A stretch of 64,000 nt of DNA from Rivularia sp963920925 (GTDB lineage: Bacteria > Cyanobacteriota > Cyanobacteriia > Cyanobacteriales > Nostocaceae), in the NCBI RefSeq assembly GCF_963920925.1, contig NZ_CAWUDI010000003.1, positions 1 through 64,000 of the forward strand. The letters run 5' to 3'. Shown one piece after another: positions 34,337 to 43,048 of the stretch (position 1 is its first letter; each line of letters opens with the position of its first letter). Position numbers and translations under genes: made by a program. Below the pieces are notes generated by a model. It was not told the origin of the DNA and searched no databases. It was given only the letters and a program-made list of their open reading frames with translations.

Positions 34337-37312
34337 ATGTTAAGTTTATCAATTAATAATTCTCAGCAATCCCAGCAAGTCAATGATTCCAAGGGCTGGG
34401 AGATTATAGAAACAAGTTTTAATCCGAACGAATTACATCATAAAGAAACAGTTTTTACTTTAGGTAATGGTTATTTGGGAGTGCGGGGTAGTTTTGAGGA
34501 AGGATACACCCATGAGCATTCCGGAACAATTATTAATGGGGTTTACGATGATGTGGCTATAGCTGCAACTGAAATTGTAAATTGCCCTAACTGGCTACCT
34601 TTAACAATTAAGGTGGCTGGGAAAACTTTTCGGATGGATGAAGGTGAGATACTCGCATACAAACGCTCTCTTGATATGCGTTTGGGTATTTTAACTCGCG
34701 ATGTCTGTTGGAAGTCACCATCGGGATATACTTTAGATTTGCATTTTGAGCGGTTTGTTTCTTTAGCTAGTCAGCATTTTTTAGCGATTCATTGTGAAAT
34801 TACTTCTTTAGATTATGCGGGTGAAATCGAAGTCACTGCTGGCTTTGAGGCTGAACCTCATACCTTGGGGATCGAACATTGGCAGACTGTTAAAGAAGGT
34901 GGCACGGATAAAATCATTTGGCTGCACGGTAAAACTTTGCACTCAGAAATTGAATTGGGTATGGCTGCAAAGTTAATCGTAGAAAATGAAGCCGATAACT
35001 TTGCTCGTGAATTTGAATGCAGTTCCCAACTAACAAAAAGCTTTCAGATACATCCGGGGGAAACCGTAAGTGTAGAAAAGATTGCCACGGTTTACACTTC
35101 GCGTGAAACTTCGACTCCCGCAGAAATTGCCTTAATTGATTTGGTGGAAGCACCCAGCTACAGCACTTTATTAGCAACTCATATTGCAGCGTGGGAAAGA
35201 GTATGGCTTGATAGCGATGTAATTATTGAGGGTGATGAAAAAGCACAGTTAAGCGTTCGTTACAATATCTTCCAAATCCTGGCTGCAACACCGCGTCACG
35301 ACGATAAAGTCAGCATTCCGCCCAAAACTCTTTCCGGTTTTGAATATCGCGGACATATTTTTTGGGATACGGAAATTTTTATTCTGCCCCTACTTACTTT
35401 TACTCAACCAGCATTAGCTCGCAATCTGCTCAACTACCGCTACCATACTCTACCGGGGGCAAGACGCAAAGCCGAGAAACTTGGTTACAAAGGAGCAATG
35501 TTTGCTTGGGAAAGTGCGGCTACCGGAGACGAAGTAACTCCTTCATGGGTTCCCGATCCCAACGGTAAATTAGTCCGTATTTGGTGCGGGGATCTTGAAA
35601 TTCACATCAATGCAGATATTGCCTACGCAAGTTGGAATTATTGGCAGCATACCGGCGATAATCAATGGATGCGCGACTATGGCGCAGAAATGATTTTAGA
35701 TACCGCTAGTTTCTGGGAAAGTCGGGTTTCCTGGAACGAACAACGTCAAAGTTATGACATTCTTAACGTTATCGGGCCAGATGAGAATCACGAGCAGGTT
35801 GATAACAATGCCTTTACTAATGTCATGGTGCAGTGGCATTTACATACTGTAGGGAAATTATGGGAATGGTTAACGAAAAATTATCCCGAAAAAGCCACGC
35901 AGTTAGCAGTAAAACTAAATATAAATCCCCAAAAGTTAGAAAATTTCGCTTTTATTGCCGATAATATCTACTTAAATCAAGATGCTCAAACAGGTTTAAT
36001 CGAGCAGTTTGATGGCTTCTATGATTTAGAATACGTCAACTTTGACGATTACGAACCGCGCAATAAATCAATGCAGGGTGTTTTGGGAGTTGAAGAAACC
36101 CAAGCCAAGCAGATACTCAAACAGCCAGATGTATTGATGCTGTTTTACTTGATGCGCGATCGCTTTGATTTAAAAACTATTGCAAACAACTGGGTTTATT
36201 ATACACCCCGCACCGACCACGTTTATGGTTCTTCCTTGGGTCCGGCAATCAATGCCATTATTGCTTGCGACCTTAATAACCCTACTGAAGCTTACACTCA
36301 TTTTATGCGTGCGGCTTTGGTAGATTTAGATAACGTTCGTGGTAATGCAACTCAGGGAATTCACGCAGCAAGTGCGGGTGGAGTATGGCAAGCTGTAGTC
36401 TTTGGGTTTGCGGGAATTAGAGTTACAGAAAATGGAATTATTACCGCTCATCCCAATCTTCCCGCACACTGGAAACGTTTAAAATTCCGCTTGCAATGGC
36501 GTTCGGAGTGGTATCAAGTTGATTTAACTGCTTCTCAAGAAGATGACAACAAGGAAGTTGAAATCATTCCCGTTTCTGCCACTCCAATAATTTCTACCTC
36601 CCCCGAAACTTCTGCTTCTGATTCTAGTTCCATCAAAGGAATTATCTTCGACTTAGACGGAGTAATTACCGATACTTCCGAATTCCATTACTTAGCTTGG
36701 AAAAAGCTAGCAGATGAAGAAGGCATTCCCTTTGACAGAGAAGCCAACGAAGGCTTGCGAGGTATACCGCGTAGAGAATCATTGATGGCTATTTTGCAAG
36801 GTCGTTCTGCAAGTGAATCACAGATTCAGGATATGATGGAGCGTAAAAATAAATACTACATCGAACTGATGCAGAGTATTACACCCAACGACTTGCTTCC
36901 CGGAGCAGCTGACTTACTAGAAGAATTGCAAGCAGCAGGAATTAAAATAGCTTTGGGTTCCTCCAGTAAAAACGCTCGCACCGTAATCCAACGCTTGGGA
37001 ATTGCAGATAAATTTGTGGCGATCGCCGACGGTTACAGTGTAGCGAAATCCAAGCCAGCACCAGATTTGTTCCTCTTCGCAGCCCAAAAGTTAGGAGTGT
37101 CACCACATAACTGTATAGTTGTAGAAGACGCAACGGCAGGAATCGAAGCAGGGCTTGCTGCCGGGATGAAAGTAGTAGGATTAGGGCCAAACGAGCGAGT
37201 CGGTAAAGCTCATATCGTATTGCCTAGTTTAGAAGGCGTTACTTGGAAAGATTTGCAACAGCATTTAGCTAATTACGATACACAGGTTGGACGGATAAAA
37301 GCGAAAATCTAA
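34337..37312 (+). CDS. GH65 disaccharide phosphorylase fused to beta-phosphoglucomutase
   Basis: A 991-residue two-enzyme fusion. Residues ~20-745 are a family GH65 phosphorylase, with the N-terminal FTLGNGYLGVRGSFEEG and the catalytic Glu in IGPDENHEQVDNNAFTN near residue 480. Residues ~765-985 are a HAD-type beta-phosphoglucomutase: IIFDLDGVITDTSEFHYLAW with the nucleophile Asp, LGSSSKNARTV, KPAPDLFLF and VVEDATAGIEAGLAAGM. The first domain would release beta-glucose 1-phosphate from an alpha-linked disaccharide (trehalose, maltose, kojibiose or nigerose) and the second would convert it to glucose 6-phosphate. The disaccharide cannot be told from sequence. A strong terminator follows. Fusions of this order are known in cyanobacteria. 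Confidence 0.93.
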   Translation: MLSLSINNSQQSQQVNDSKGWEIIETSFNPNELHHKETVFTLGNGYLGVRGSFEEGYTHEHSGTIINGVYDDVAIAATEIVNCPNWLPLTIKVAGKTFRMDEGEILAYKRSLDMRLGILTRDVCWKSPSGYTLDLHFERFVSLASQHFLAIHCEITSLDYAGEIEVTAGFEAEPHTLGIEHWQTVKEGGTDKIIWLHGKTLHSEIELGMAAKLIVENEADNFAREFECSSQLTKSFQIHPGETVSVEKIATVYTSRETSTPAEIALIDLVEAPSYSTLLATHIAAWERVWLDSDVIIEGDEKAQLSVRYNIFQILAATPRHDDKVSIPPKTLSGFEYRGHIFWDTEIFILPLLTFTQPALARNLLNYRYHTLPGARRKAEKLGYKGAMFAWESAATGDEVTPSWVPDPNGKLVRIWCGDLEIHINADIAYASWNYWQHTGDNQWMRDYGAEMILDTASFWESRVSWNEQRQSYDILNVIGPDENHEQVDNNAFTNVMVQWHLHTVGKLWEWLTKNYPEKATQLAVKLNINPQKLENFAFIADNIYLNQDAQTGLIEQFDGFYDLEYVNFDDYEPRNKSMQGVLGVEETQAKQILKQPDVLMLFYLMRDRFDLKTIANNWVYYTPRTDHVYGSSLGPAINAIIACDLNNPTEAYTHFMRAALVDLDNVRGNATQGIHAASAGGVWQAVVFGFAGIRVTENGIITAHPNLPAHWKRLKFRLQWRSEWYQVDLTASQEDDNKEVEIIPVSATPIISTSPETSASDSSSIKGIIFDLDGVITDTSEFHYLAWKKLADEEGIPFDREANEGLRGIPRRESLMAILQGRSASESQIQDMMERKNKYYIELMQSITPNDLLPGAADLLEELQAAGIKIALGSSSKNARTVIQRLGIADKFVAIADGYSVAKSKPAPDLFLFAAQKLGVSPHNCIVVEDATAGIEAGLAAGMKVVGLGPNERVGKAHIVLPSLEGVTWKDLQQHLANYDTQVGRIKAKI

Positions 37313-37359
37313 TAATTGAAAGAAATTAGACTTCGCATATCGCATTATTGGAATTTGAG

Positions 37360-37405
37360 GATGTTTCTGTAGATGGTTTAGCCATCTGAGAAACATCTTT
37401 TTTTT
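37360..37405 (+). terminator. strong intrinsic terminator of the GH65 fusion gene
   Basis: GATGTTTCT pairs with AGAAACATC, with an inner stem AGATGG/CCATCT, directly followed by eight T residues. This is a textbook factor-independent terminator 48 bp after the stop codon. Confidence 0.9.
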
Positions 37406-37463
37406 ATAATATTAGTAGTTGACAGCATGAATTATGAATGGTTCGTTTTTCTCGCAACTGTGT

Positions 37464-37490
37464 AAAGACGTAGCATTGCTACGTCTCTAC
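37464..37490. repeat. AGACGTAGCA palindrome, one of several in the window
   Basis: AAAGACGTAGCA and TGCTACGTCT form a palindrome just beyond the gcvP stop. Related palindromes with GTAGAGACGT...ACGTCTCTAC occur at 47624, 47970 and 56981. It lies between convergent genes and could serve as terminator for gcvP. Confidence 0.75.
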
Positions 37491-37499
37491 ATTTTTAAT

Positions 37500-40403
37500 T
37501 TATTCGGAATAATTTTCCATCGAAGGGCAAGAACAAATCAAATTCCTGTCACCGAAAGCGGCATCAATGCGCCCTACAGCAACCCAAAATTTATGTTCTC
37601 GCGTCCACGGTGCGGGGTAAGCGGCTTGTTCGCGGGTGTAAGGATGATTCCATTCACCTACAATTAAACTTTGGGCGGTGTGTGGTGCGTTTTTCAAAAC
37701 ATTGTCTTGAGCATCCACTTTACCCGCTTCAATTTCAGCTACTTCCTCGCGAATAGAAATCATCGCATCGCAGAATCTATCTAATTCCTCAAGGGATTCG
37801 CTTTCAGTTGGTTCTACCATTACGGTACCTGCTACGGGCCAAGATACTGTAGGAGCGTGGAAACCATAGTCCATCAAGCGTTTGGCGATATCATCAATTT
37901 CGATATTCGCCGATTTCTTCAAGGAACGTAAATCCAAGATGCATTCGTGAGCGACTAAGCCATTTTTGCCTGCATACAGCACGGGATAATGTTTTTTTAA
38001 CCTTTTAGCCATGTAATTGGCATTAAGAATAGCCACCTTGGTTGCTTCAGTTAAACCATCTGCACCCATCATGGCAATATACATCCAAGAAATTACCAAA
38101 ATACTGGCACTACCCCAAGGTGCGGCAGAAACCGAACCATTTGAAGAATCCGCTACTGGATTTCCGGGGAGGAAGGGAATTAAATGAGCGGCTACGCCAA
38201 TTGGTCCCATGCCCGGACCGCCGCCACCGTGGGGAATACAGAAGGTTTTGTGTAAATTTAGGTGACATACATCTGCACCAAAATCACCTGGACGACAAAT
38301 ACCAACTTGGGCGTTCATATTCGCACCATCCATGTAAACTTGACCACCGTGGGTATGGACAATTTCACAGATTTCTTTGATTCCTTCTTCAAATACCCCG
38401 TGAGTTGAAGGGTATGTCACCATCAAAGCAGCAAGTTCGTTTGCGTGTTTCTGCGCCTTTTCTTTCAGGTCATTGATATCAATATTACCTTCAGAGTCGC
38501 AAGCAACAGCAACAACTTTCATACCGCACATTACCGCACTCGCCGGGTTTGTACCGTGAGCAGAAGTAGGAATTAAGCAGATATTACGATGTGCTTCAGA
38601 TCGGCTTTCGTGATATCTCCGAATCGATAAAAGCCCTGCATATTCTCCTTGAGAACCGGCGTTAGGTTGCAGAGAAATTCCCGCAAAACCCGTTATTTCT
38701 CCCAACCATTTTTCAAGTTGCTCAAATAGCAGCGAATAACCTTGCACCTGTGATAAAGGAGCAAACGGGTGAATTTTACCAAACTCCGCCCAGCTTACGG
38801 GTATCATTTCCGCAGTAGCGTTGAGCTTCATCGTACAGGAACCCAAAGGAATCATCGAAGTAGTTAACGATAAATCCTTGGCTTCGAGTTGATGCAGATA
38901 GCGCAATAATTCCGTTTCCGAATGATAGCGGTTGAAAATTGGGTGAGTCAGGAAGTCGGATTTGCGAGGGAGCGGGAGATAGGGGGAGAGGGGGGGAGGG
39001 GGAGAGGGGGGGAGGTTTTCTAAAGAGAAAATTTCTAGTAAATCTTCTACATCTTCTTCCGTGGTGGTTTCATCTAAGGAAATTCCGACGGAATTATCGT
39101 CGAAAATGCGGAGGTTGATTTTCTTGTTTTGACAACGTTCCAAAATCTCTTTTTTACTGCGCTTTCCTAAATTAACTCGCAGCGTATCGAAGAAATATTC
39201 ATTTTCAATGCTGTAATCAATTTGCTTCAATCCTTCAGCTAAATTAGCAGTTAAAAAATGAATCTTTTGAGCAATCTTCTTGATTCCATCTGGTCCATGA
39301 TAAACCGCATACATACTTGCCATCACGGCTAACAAGACTTGTGCGGTACAAATATTGCTGGTTGCTTTTTCGCGCCGAATGTGCTGTTCGCGGGTTTGTA
39401 ATGCCAAACGCAATGCGGGTTTACCTTGAACATCCTTTGATAAACCAACAATTCGTCCCGGCACCTGCCGCTTATACTTCTCCTTCGTTGCAAAATACGC
39501 CGCATGAGGTCCCCCAAACCCCAACGGAATACCAAAGCGTTGAGTACTGCCAACAGCAATATCAGCGTCAAATTCCCCCGGTGGAGTCAACAAAGTTAAA
39601 CTCAAAGGATCGGCAGCTACAGTTACCAAACCACCCGATTCATGAACCTTAGCGACAAAATCGGCATAATCATAAATCGCGCCGTCGGTAGCAGGATATT
39701 GAACAATAGCTCCAAAAATTGGTTGAGAAAAATCAAAAGTTTGGTGGTTCCCAACAACAATATTAATTCCCAAAGGTTCTGCCCGTGTCCGCAACACGGC
39801 GATTGTTTGGGGATGACATTCTTGAGAAACAAAAAAGGTATTAGCTTTGTTTTTGCAAACACCATAACTCATACTCATTGCTTCCGCTGCTGCCGTAGCT
39901 TCATCAAGCAGCGAAGCATTAGCAATTTCCAAACCCGTTAAATCGGTAATCAAAGTTTGGAAATTCAACAAAGCCTCAAGTCTTCCTTGAGCAATTTCCG
40001 GTTGATAAGGAGTATAAGCAGTATACCAACCAGGATTTTCCAAAATATTTCTTTGAATTACCCCTGGAGTAATACAGTCGTAATACCCCATACCGATAAA
40101 CGAACGAAAAACTTGATTTTTTTCAGCAATTTCCTTCAAAGTTGTTAATGCAGCATATTCGCTTTGTGCTGACGGTAAATTCAAACTACCATCAGTGCGA
40201 ATCGTTTGCGGAACCGCTTTATCGATCAATTGCTCCAGGCTATCAAAACCCAAAACCTTCAACATTTTAGTGACATCATCAGAACTTGGCCCGATATGTC
40301 TTTGGGCAAAAGAAGTCACAGAGTGAGATTCTTGTGCGATCGCTTGCTCATTATTAAACGAATTACGAGGGGCATAAATTACCACTAACTGATTTCTCTC
40401 CAC
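37500..40403 (-). CDS. gcvP: glycine dehydrogenase (decarboxylating), P protein
   Basis: The P protein decarboxylates glycine with pyridoxal phosphate and passes the aminomethyl group to lipoyl-H protein; in cyanobacteria it recycles photorespiratory glycine. The 967-residue product has both halves: N-terminal QRHIGPSSDDV and GMGYYDCITPGVIQRNIL, C-terminal MIPLGSCTMKLN and the PLP-lysine segment NLHKTFCIPHGGGGPGMGP (Lys near 719). The start is a GTG at 40403; a later start is possible. Between the halves a Pro-rich stretch (LPPSPPPPLSPYLPLP, about residues 463-480) is encoded by a purine-rich tandem repeat, an in-frame repeat insertion absent from usual P proteins. It is the last gene of gcvT-gcvH-gcvP. 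Confidence 0.97.
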   Translation of the reverse strand: MERNQLVVIYAPRNSFNNEQAIAQESHSVTSFAQRHIGPSSDDVTKMLKVLGFDSLEQLIDKAVPQTIRTDGSLNLPSAQSEYAALTTLKEIAEKNQVFRSFIGMGYYDCITPGVIQRNILENPGWYTAYTPYQPEIAQGRLEALLNFQTLITDLTGLEIANASLLDEATAAAEAMSMSYGVCKNKANTFFVSQECHPQTIAVLRTRAEPLGINIVVGNHQTFDFSQPIFGAIVQYPATDGAIYDYADFVAKVHESGGLVTVAADPLSLTLLTPPGEFDADIAVGSTQRFGIPLGFGGPHAAYFATKEKYKRQVPGRIVGLSKDVQGKPALRLALQTREQHIRREKATSNICTAQVLLAVMASMYAVYHGPDGIKKIAQKIHFLTANLAEGLKQIDYSIENEYFFDTLRVNLGKRSKKEILERCQNKKINLRIFDDNSVGISLDETTTEEDVEDLLEIFSLENLPPSPPPPLSPYLPLPRKSDFLTHPIFNRYHSETELLRYLHQLEAKDLSLTTSMIPLGSCTMKLNATAEMIPVSWAEFGKIHPFAPLSQVQGYSLLFEQLEKWLGEITGFAGISLQPNAGSQGEYAGLLSIRRYHESRSEAHRNICLIPTSAHGTNPASAVMCGMKVVAVACDSEGNIDINDLKEKAQKHANELAALMVTYPSTHGVFEEGIKEICEIVHTHGGQVYMDGANMNAQVGICRPGDFGADVCHLNLHKTFCIPHGGGGPGMGPIGVAAHLIPFLPGNPVADSSNGSVSAAPWGSASILVISWMYIAMMGADGLTEATKVAILNANYMAKRLKKHYPVLYAGKNGLVAHECILDLRSLKKSANIEIDDIAKRLMDYGFHAPTVSWPVAGTVMVEPTESESLEELDRFCDAMISIREEVAEIEAGKVDAQDNVLKNAPHTAQSLIVGEWNHPYTREQAAYPAPWTREHKFWVAVGRIDAAFGDRNLICSCPSMENYSE
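38966..39015. repeat. in-frame STRR-like insertion inside gcvP
   Basis: A 50-bp purine tract (GGGGGAG-type units) is translated in gcvP as a Pro/Leu/Ser-rich linker. It resembles the CCCCCTCTCCC tracts found in nearby intergenic gaps. Its length keeps the frame open. Confidence 0.85.
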
Positions 40404-40433
40404 ACGTTACTACTTAATATTCTGCAACAATTA

Positions 40434-40558
40434 TGTGAACAGTGAACAGTGAACAGTGAGCAGTGAGCAGTTAGGAAGAAAGGTTAAAGGTTAAATGTCC
40501 CCTTGTCCCCTTGTCCCCTTGTCCCCCCTCTACCCATCTCCCCATCTCCCCATCTCCC
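40434..40558. repeat. STRR block between gcvP and gcvH
   Basis: GTGAACA units (four), then CCCTTGT units (four) and CCCATCT units (three) fill the gap between gcvH and gcvP. The transcription unit gcvT-gcvH-gcvP is thus interrupted by repeat DNA, but no terminator is evident. Confidence 0.9.
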
Positions 40559-40948
40559 CTACTTCCCTTCCACTTTAGAACTATACTCAGCCGCGCTCAT
40601 TGCGTCATCAATATCGCCGGGGTTTTCAACTTTGACTTTTATCAACCAACCTTTACCGTAGGGTTCATCTGCTAAATTTTCCGGAGCGTCAACCATTGCG
40701 TCATTACATTCGGTGACGGTACCAGTTACGGGTGAATTCAAGTCTTCTACAGCTTTTACAGATTCAACCGTACCAAAAGTTTCTCCTTTAGTAATGCGAT
40801 CGCCAACTCCGGGTAATTCTAAAAATACGATATCTCCCAACTGATCTATAGCAAAAGCACTAATTCCAATAGTCGCATTTTCACCTTCAAGACGCACGTA
40901 TTCGTGACTATCTAAGTATTTCAAATCTTCTGGATATTCAAAAGCCAT
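40559..40948 (-). CDS. gcvH: glycine cleavage system H protein
   Basis: The lipoyl carrier protein shuttles the aminomethyl intermediate between P and T proteins. The 129-residue product has normal length. The lipoylated lysine is Lys65 in ESVKAVEDLNSPVTG. HEYVRLEGENATIGISAFA and GKGWLIKVKVENP flank it as usual. It lies between gcvT and gcvP. The start ATG is preceded by GGGGAGAATA, a good ribosome site. A TATCAGT repeat tract lies between it and gcvT. Confidence 0.97.
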   Translation of the reverse strand: MAFEYPEDLKYLDSHEYVRLEGENATIGISAFAIDQLGDIVFLELPGVGDRITKGETFGTVESVKAVEDLNSPVTGTVTECNDAMVDAPENLADEPYGKGWLIKVKVENPGDIDDAMSAAEYSSKVEGK

Positions 40949-40960
40949 GTTATTCTCCCC

Positions 40961-40990
40961 AGTTATCAGTTATCAGTTATCAGTTATCAA
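40961..40990. repeat. GTTATCA tandem repeat
   Basis: Four copies of the heptamer AGTTATC lie between gcvT and gcvH. Confidence 0.9.
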
Positions 40991-41029
40991 TTACCAGTTA
41001 TTCTTTGATAATTGTTCATTGTTAATTGT

Positions 41030-42172
41030 TCATTTACTAACGCGACTTGTTGACTTATAAAACGGACGCTTCACTACAGTTGCGGGATAAGTTTTACCGC
41101 GAATCTCTACTTCTAATTGGTTATCGACTTTTGCTAGCTCTGTAGTTACATATGCTAAAGCGATGGGATAACCAAGTGTCGGCGATAATGTACCGCTGGT
41201 GATTTCTCCGACTTTTTTACCTGCGGATAATACGGGATAGCCATGACGGGCAATATTGCGTCCTTGCATTTGCAGACGTACCACTTTACGTTGAACCCCG
41301 TTTGCTTTTTGCTGTTCTAATGCTTTACGTCCGATAAAATCGCCTTTCGTGTCTAGATGAACCAACCAACCCAAACCAGCTTCTAAAGGAGTAGTGGTAT
41401 CATCAATATCTTGTCCGTAAAGCGCCATAGCGGCTTCCAGTCTCAAAGTGTCTCTGGCACCCAATCCTGCCGGAATTACGCCCGCTTCAATCAACTTTTG
41501 CCAAAGCTCGATTCCTACACTTGGTTCAACCATTACCTCAAAACCATCTTCTCCGGTATAGCCAGTGCGAGCCAGAAAAGCAGGTTTACCAAGTACTGTT
41601 GCATCCAAATGACCGTATGCTTTGACAGGTGTCAAATCTTCTTCTACAAATTTTTGCAGAATTTCTGTAGCTTTTGGCCCTTGAATCGCTACTAAAACCT
41701 TTTCCGTCGATAAATCTTGGAATTCTATCTGCTGAGTATCGAGGTGTTCGAGCAACCATGCTTTATCTTTAGCCGTAGTTGCAGCGTTAACTATAATAAA
41801 TCCCTTTTGTAAACCAGTATTATCTTCGCCTTGATAATAAAAAATTATGTCATCAATAATCCCACCTTTCGGATTCAATAACACAGTGTATTGCGCTTGA
41901 CTTGGTTGCAGACGGCTTAAATCCGAAGGAACCAAACCTTGAAGTTGAGAAACTAAGTTTTTACCTTGTAAACTAAATTTTCCCATGTGGGAGATATCGA
42001 ACATCCCACTCTCTCTTCTAACAGCCTCATGTTCTTTAGTAATACCAGAAAACTGAACAGGCATTTCCCAACCGCCAAAACTGGTAAGCCGCGCGTTCAA
42101 TTCTTGTACAGCCGTAAATAAAGGCGTTCGCGCCAAAGTCAAAGCGATTTCTTCTTTATTAGCCACAAACAA
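41030..42172 (-). CDS. gcvT: glycine cleavage system T protein (aminomethyltransferase)
   Basis: The T protein releases ammonia and transfers the methylene unit from the H protein to tetrahydrofolate. About 380 residues. The folate-binding segments are present: SFGGWEMPVQFSG, MFDISHMGKF, ARTGYTGEDGFEV and GLGARDTLRLEA. The only in-frame starts are TTG 42172 and GTG 42166, so the start is unsure by two codons; neither has a strong ribosome site. It is the first gene of the gcvT-gcvH-gcvP operon, and the 280-bp gap upstream carries its promoter and repeats. No glycine riboswitch could be identified by eye. Confidence 0.96.
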   Translation of the reverse strand: MFVANKEEIALTLARTPLFTAVQELNARLTSFGGWEMPVQFSGITKEHEAVRRESGMFDISHMGKFSLQGKNLVSQLQGLVPSDLSRLQPSQAQYTVLLNPKGGIIDDIIFYYQGEDNTGLQKGFIIVNAATTAKDKAWLLEHLDTQQIEFQDLSTEKVLVAIQGPKATEILQKFVEEDLTPVKAYGHLDATVLGKPAFLARTGYTGEDGFEVMVEPSVGIELWQKLIEAGVIPAGLGARDTLRLEAAMALYGQDIDDTTTPLEAGLGWLVHLDTKGDFIGRKALEQQKANGVQRKVVRLQMQGRNIARHGYPVLSAGKKVGEITSGTLSPTLGYPIALAYVTTELAKVDNQLEVEIRGKTYPATVVKRPFYKSTSRVSK

Positions 42173-42453
42173 CTTCGCTTTTTCTAGTCAACAACATATT
42201 TACATATCCTACGACGATGTTGTAGTTAGTAGTTAGTTGTTAGGGATTGGTAATTGATAATTGGTAATTAGACGCGGTTGCAAAAAAAAAGGGAGCGAGA
42301 CGCTCCCACTACAAATATTTTCCTAACTCCTAACTTATCGCTCTCCCCCTCTCCCCATCCCCCCCTCTCCTCATCTCCTCATCCTCTTCGTTGCCAAGTA
42401 TGATTAAATGTGGGTGTATTGAGTTTTATTAAGTAGAAATTTAGAGATAGATT

Positions 42454-42948
42454 ATGAAATTTTGGCAAGTATTAACTGGCTTTGTCTTGGCTATTGTGGT
42501 GCTTTTCTATTCTTTGTCGGCTGAAGCTGCAAGTTCTTCTAGTATTTCTCGTGCGGCTGGAAATGAATTATCTGGTAAAGATTTATCAGGTCAAAATTTA
42601 GTCGGAGAAGAATATACTACTGTCAGTTTACAAGATACTAATTTTAGCAACGCTGATATGCGCGGTGCTGTTTTTAACGGTTCATTATTGCAAAACTCAA
42701 ATTTTCACGGTGTTGATTTCAGTGATGGTATAGCTTATTTAACAAGCTTTACTGATGACGACCTCAGTGATGGAATTTTTACCAATGCAATGATGTTACG
42801 TACTATTTTTCGTAATGTTGATGTTACCGGCGCTGATTTTAGCGGTGCAATTTTAGACCGCGTAGAAATTCAAAAACTTTGCGAAAACGCCAGTGGTGTT
42901 AATTCAAAAACCGGCGTTTCTACTCGCGCTTCTTTGGAATGTAAGTAG
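42454..42948 (+). CDS. exported pentapeptide-repeat protein (thylakoid-lumen type)
   Basis: The 164-residue product has a signal peptide (MKFWQVLTGFVLAIVVLFYS, ending at AEAAS) followed by pentapeptide repeats A(D/N)LXX-type: LSGKDLSGQNLVGEE, LQDTNFSNADMRGAVF, GADFSGAILD. The C terminus has two cysteines (QKLCENASG and ASLECK) that could form a disulfide. It resembles small lumenal pentapeptide proteins of cyanobacteria and chloroplasts. The role is unknown. The start ATG follows TTAGAGATAGATT. It is a single gene, convergent with PBP2. Confidence 0.85.
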   Translation: MKFWQVLTGFVLAIVVLFYSLSAEAASSSSISRAAGNELSGKDLSGQNLVGEEYTTVSLQDTNFSNADMRGAVFNGSLLQNSNFHGVDFSDGIAYLTSFTDDDLSDGIFTNAMMLRTIFRNVDVTGADFSGAILDRVEIQKLCENASGVNSKTGVSTRASLECK

Positions 42949-43048
42949 AGGTGATGGGGAGATGGGGGGACAAGGGGACAAGGAGAATTTTGACCTTTGA
43001 CCTTTAACCTTAGTAACTCCTAACTCCTCACTGTTAACTGTTAACTGT

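Noticed and set aside
41000..42453. Glycine riboswitch upstream of gcvT
   Set aside because: The gap holds repeats and low-complexity DNA; I could not find the paired aptamer core by eye. A covariance-model search for the glycine aptamer would decide.
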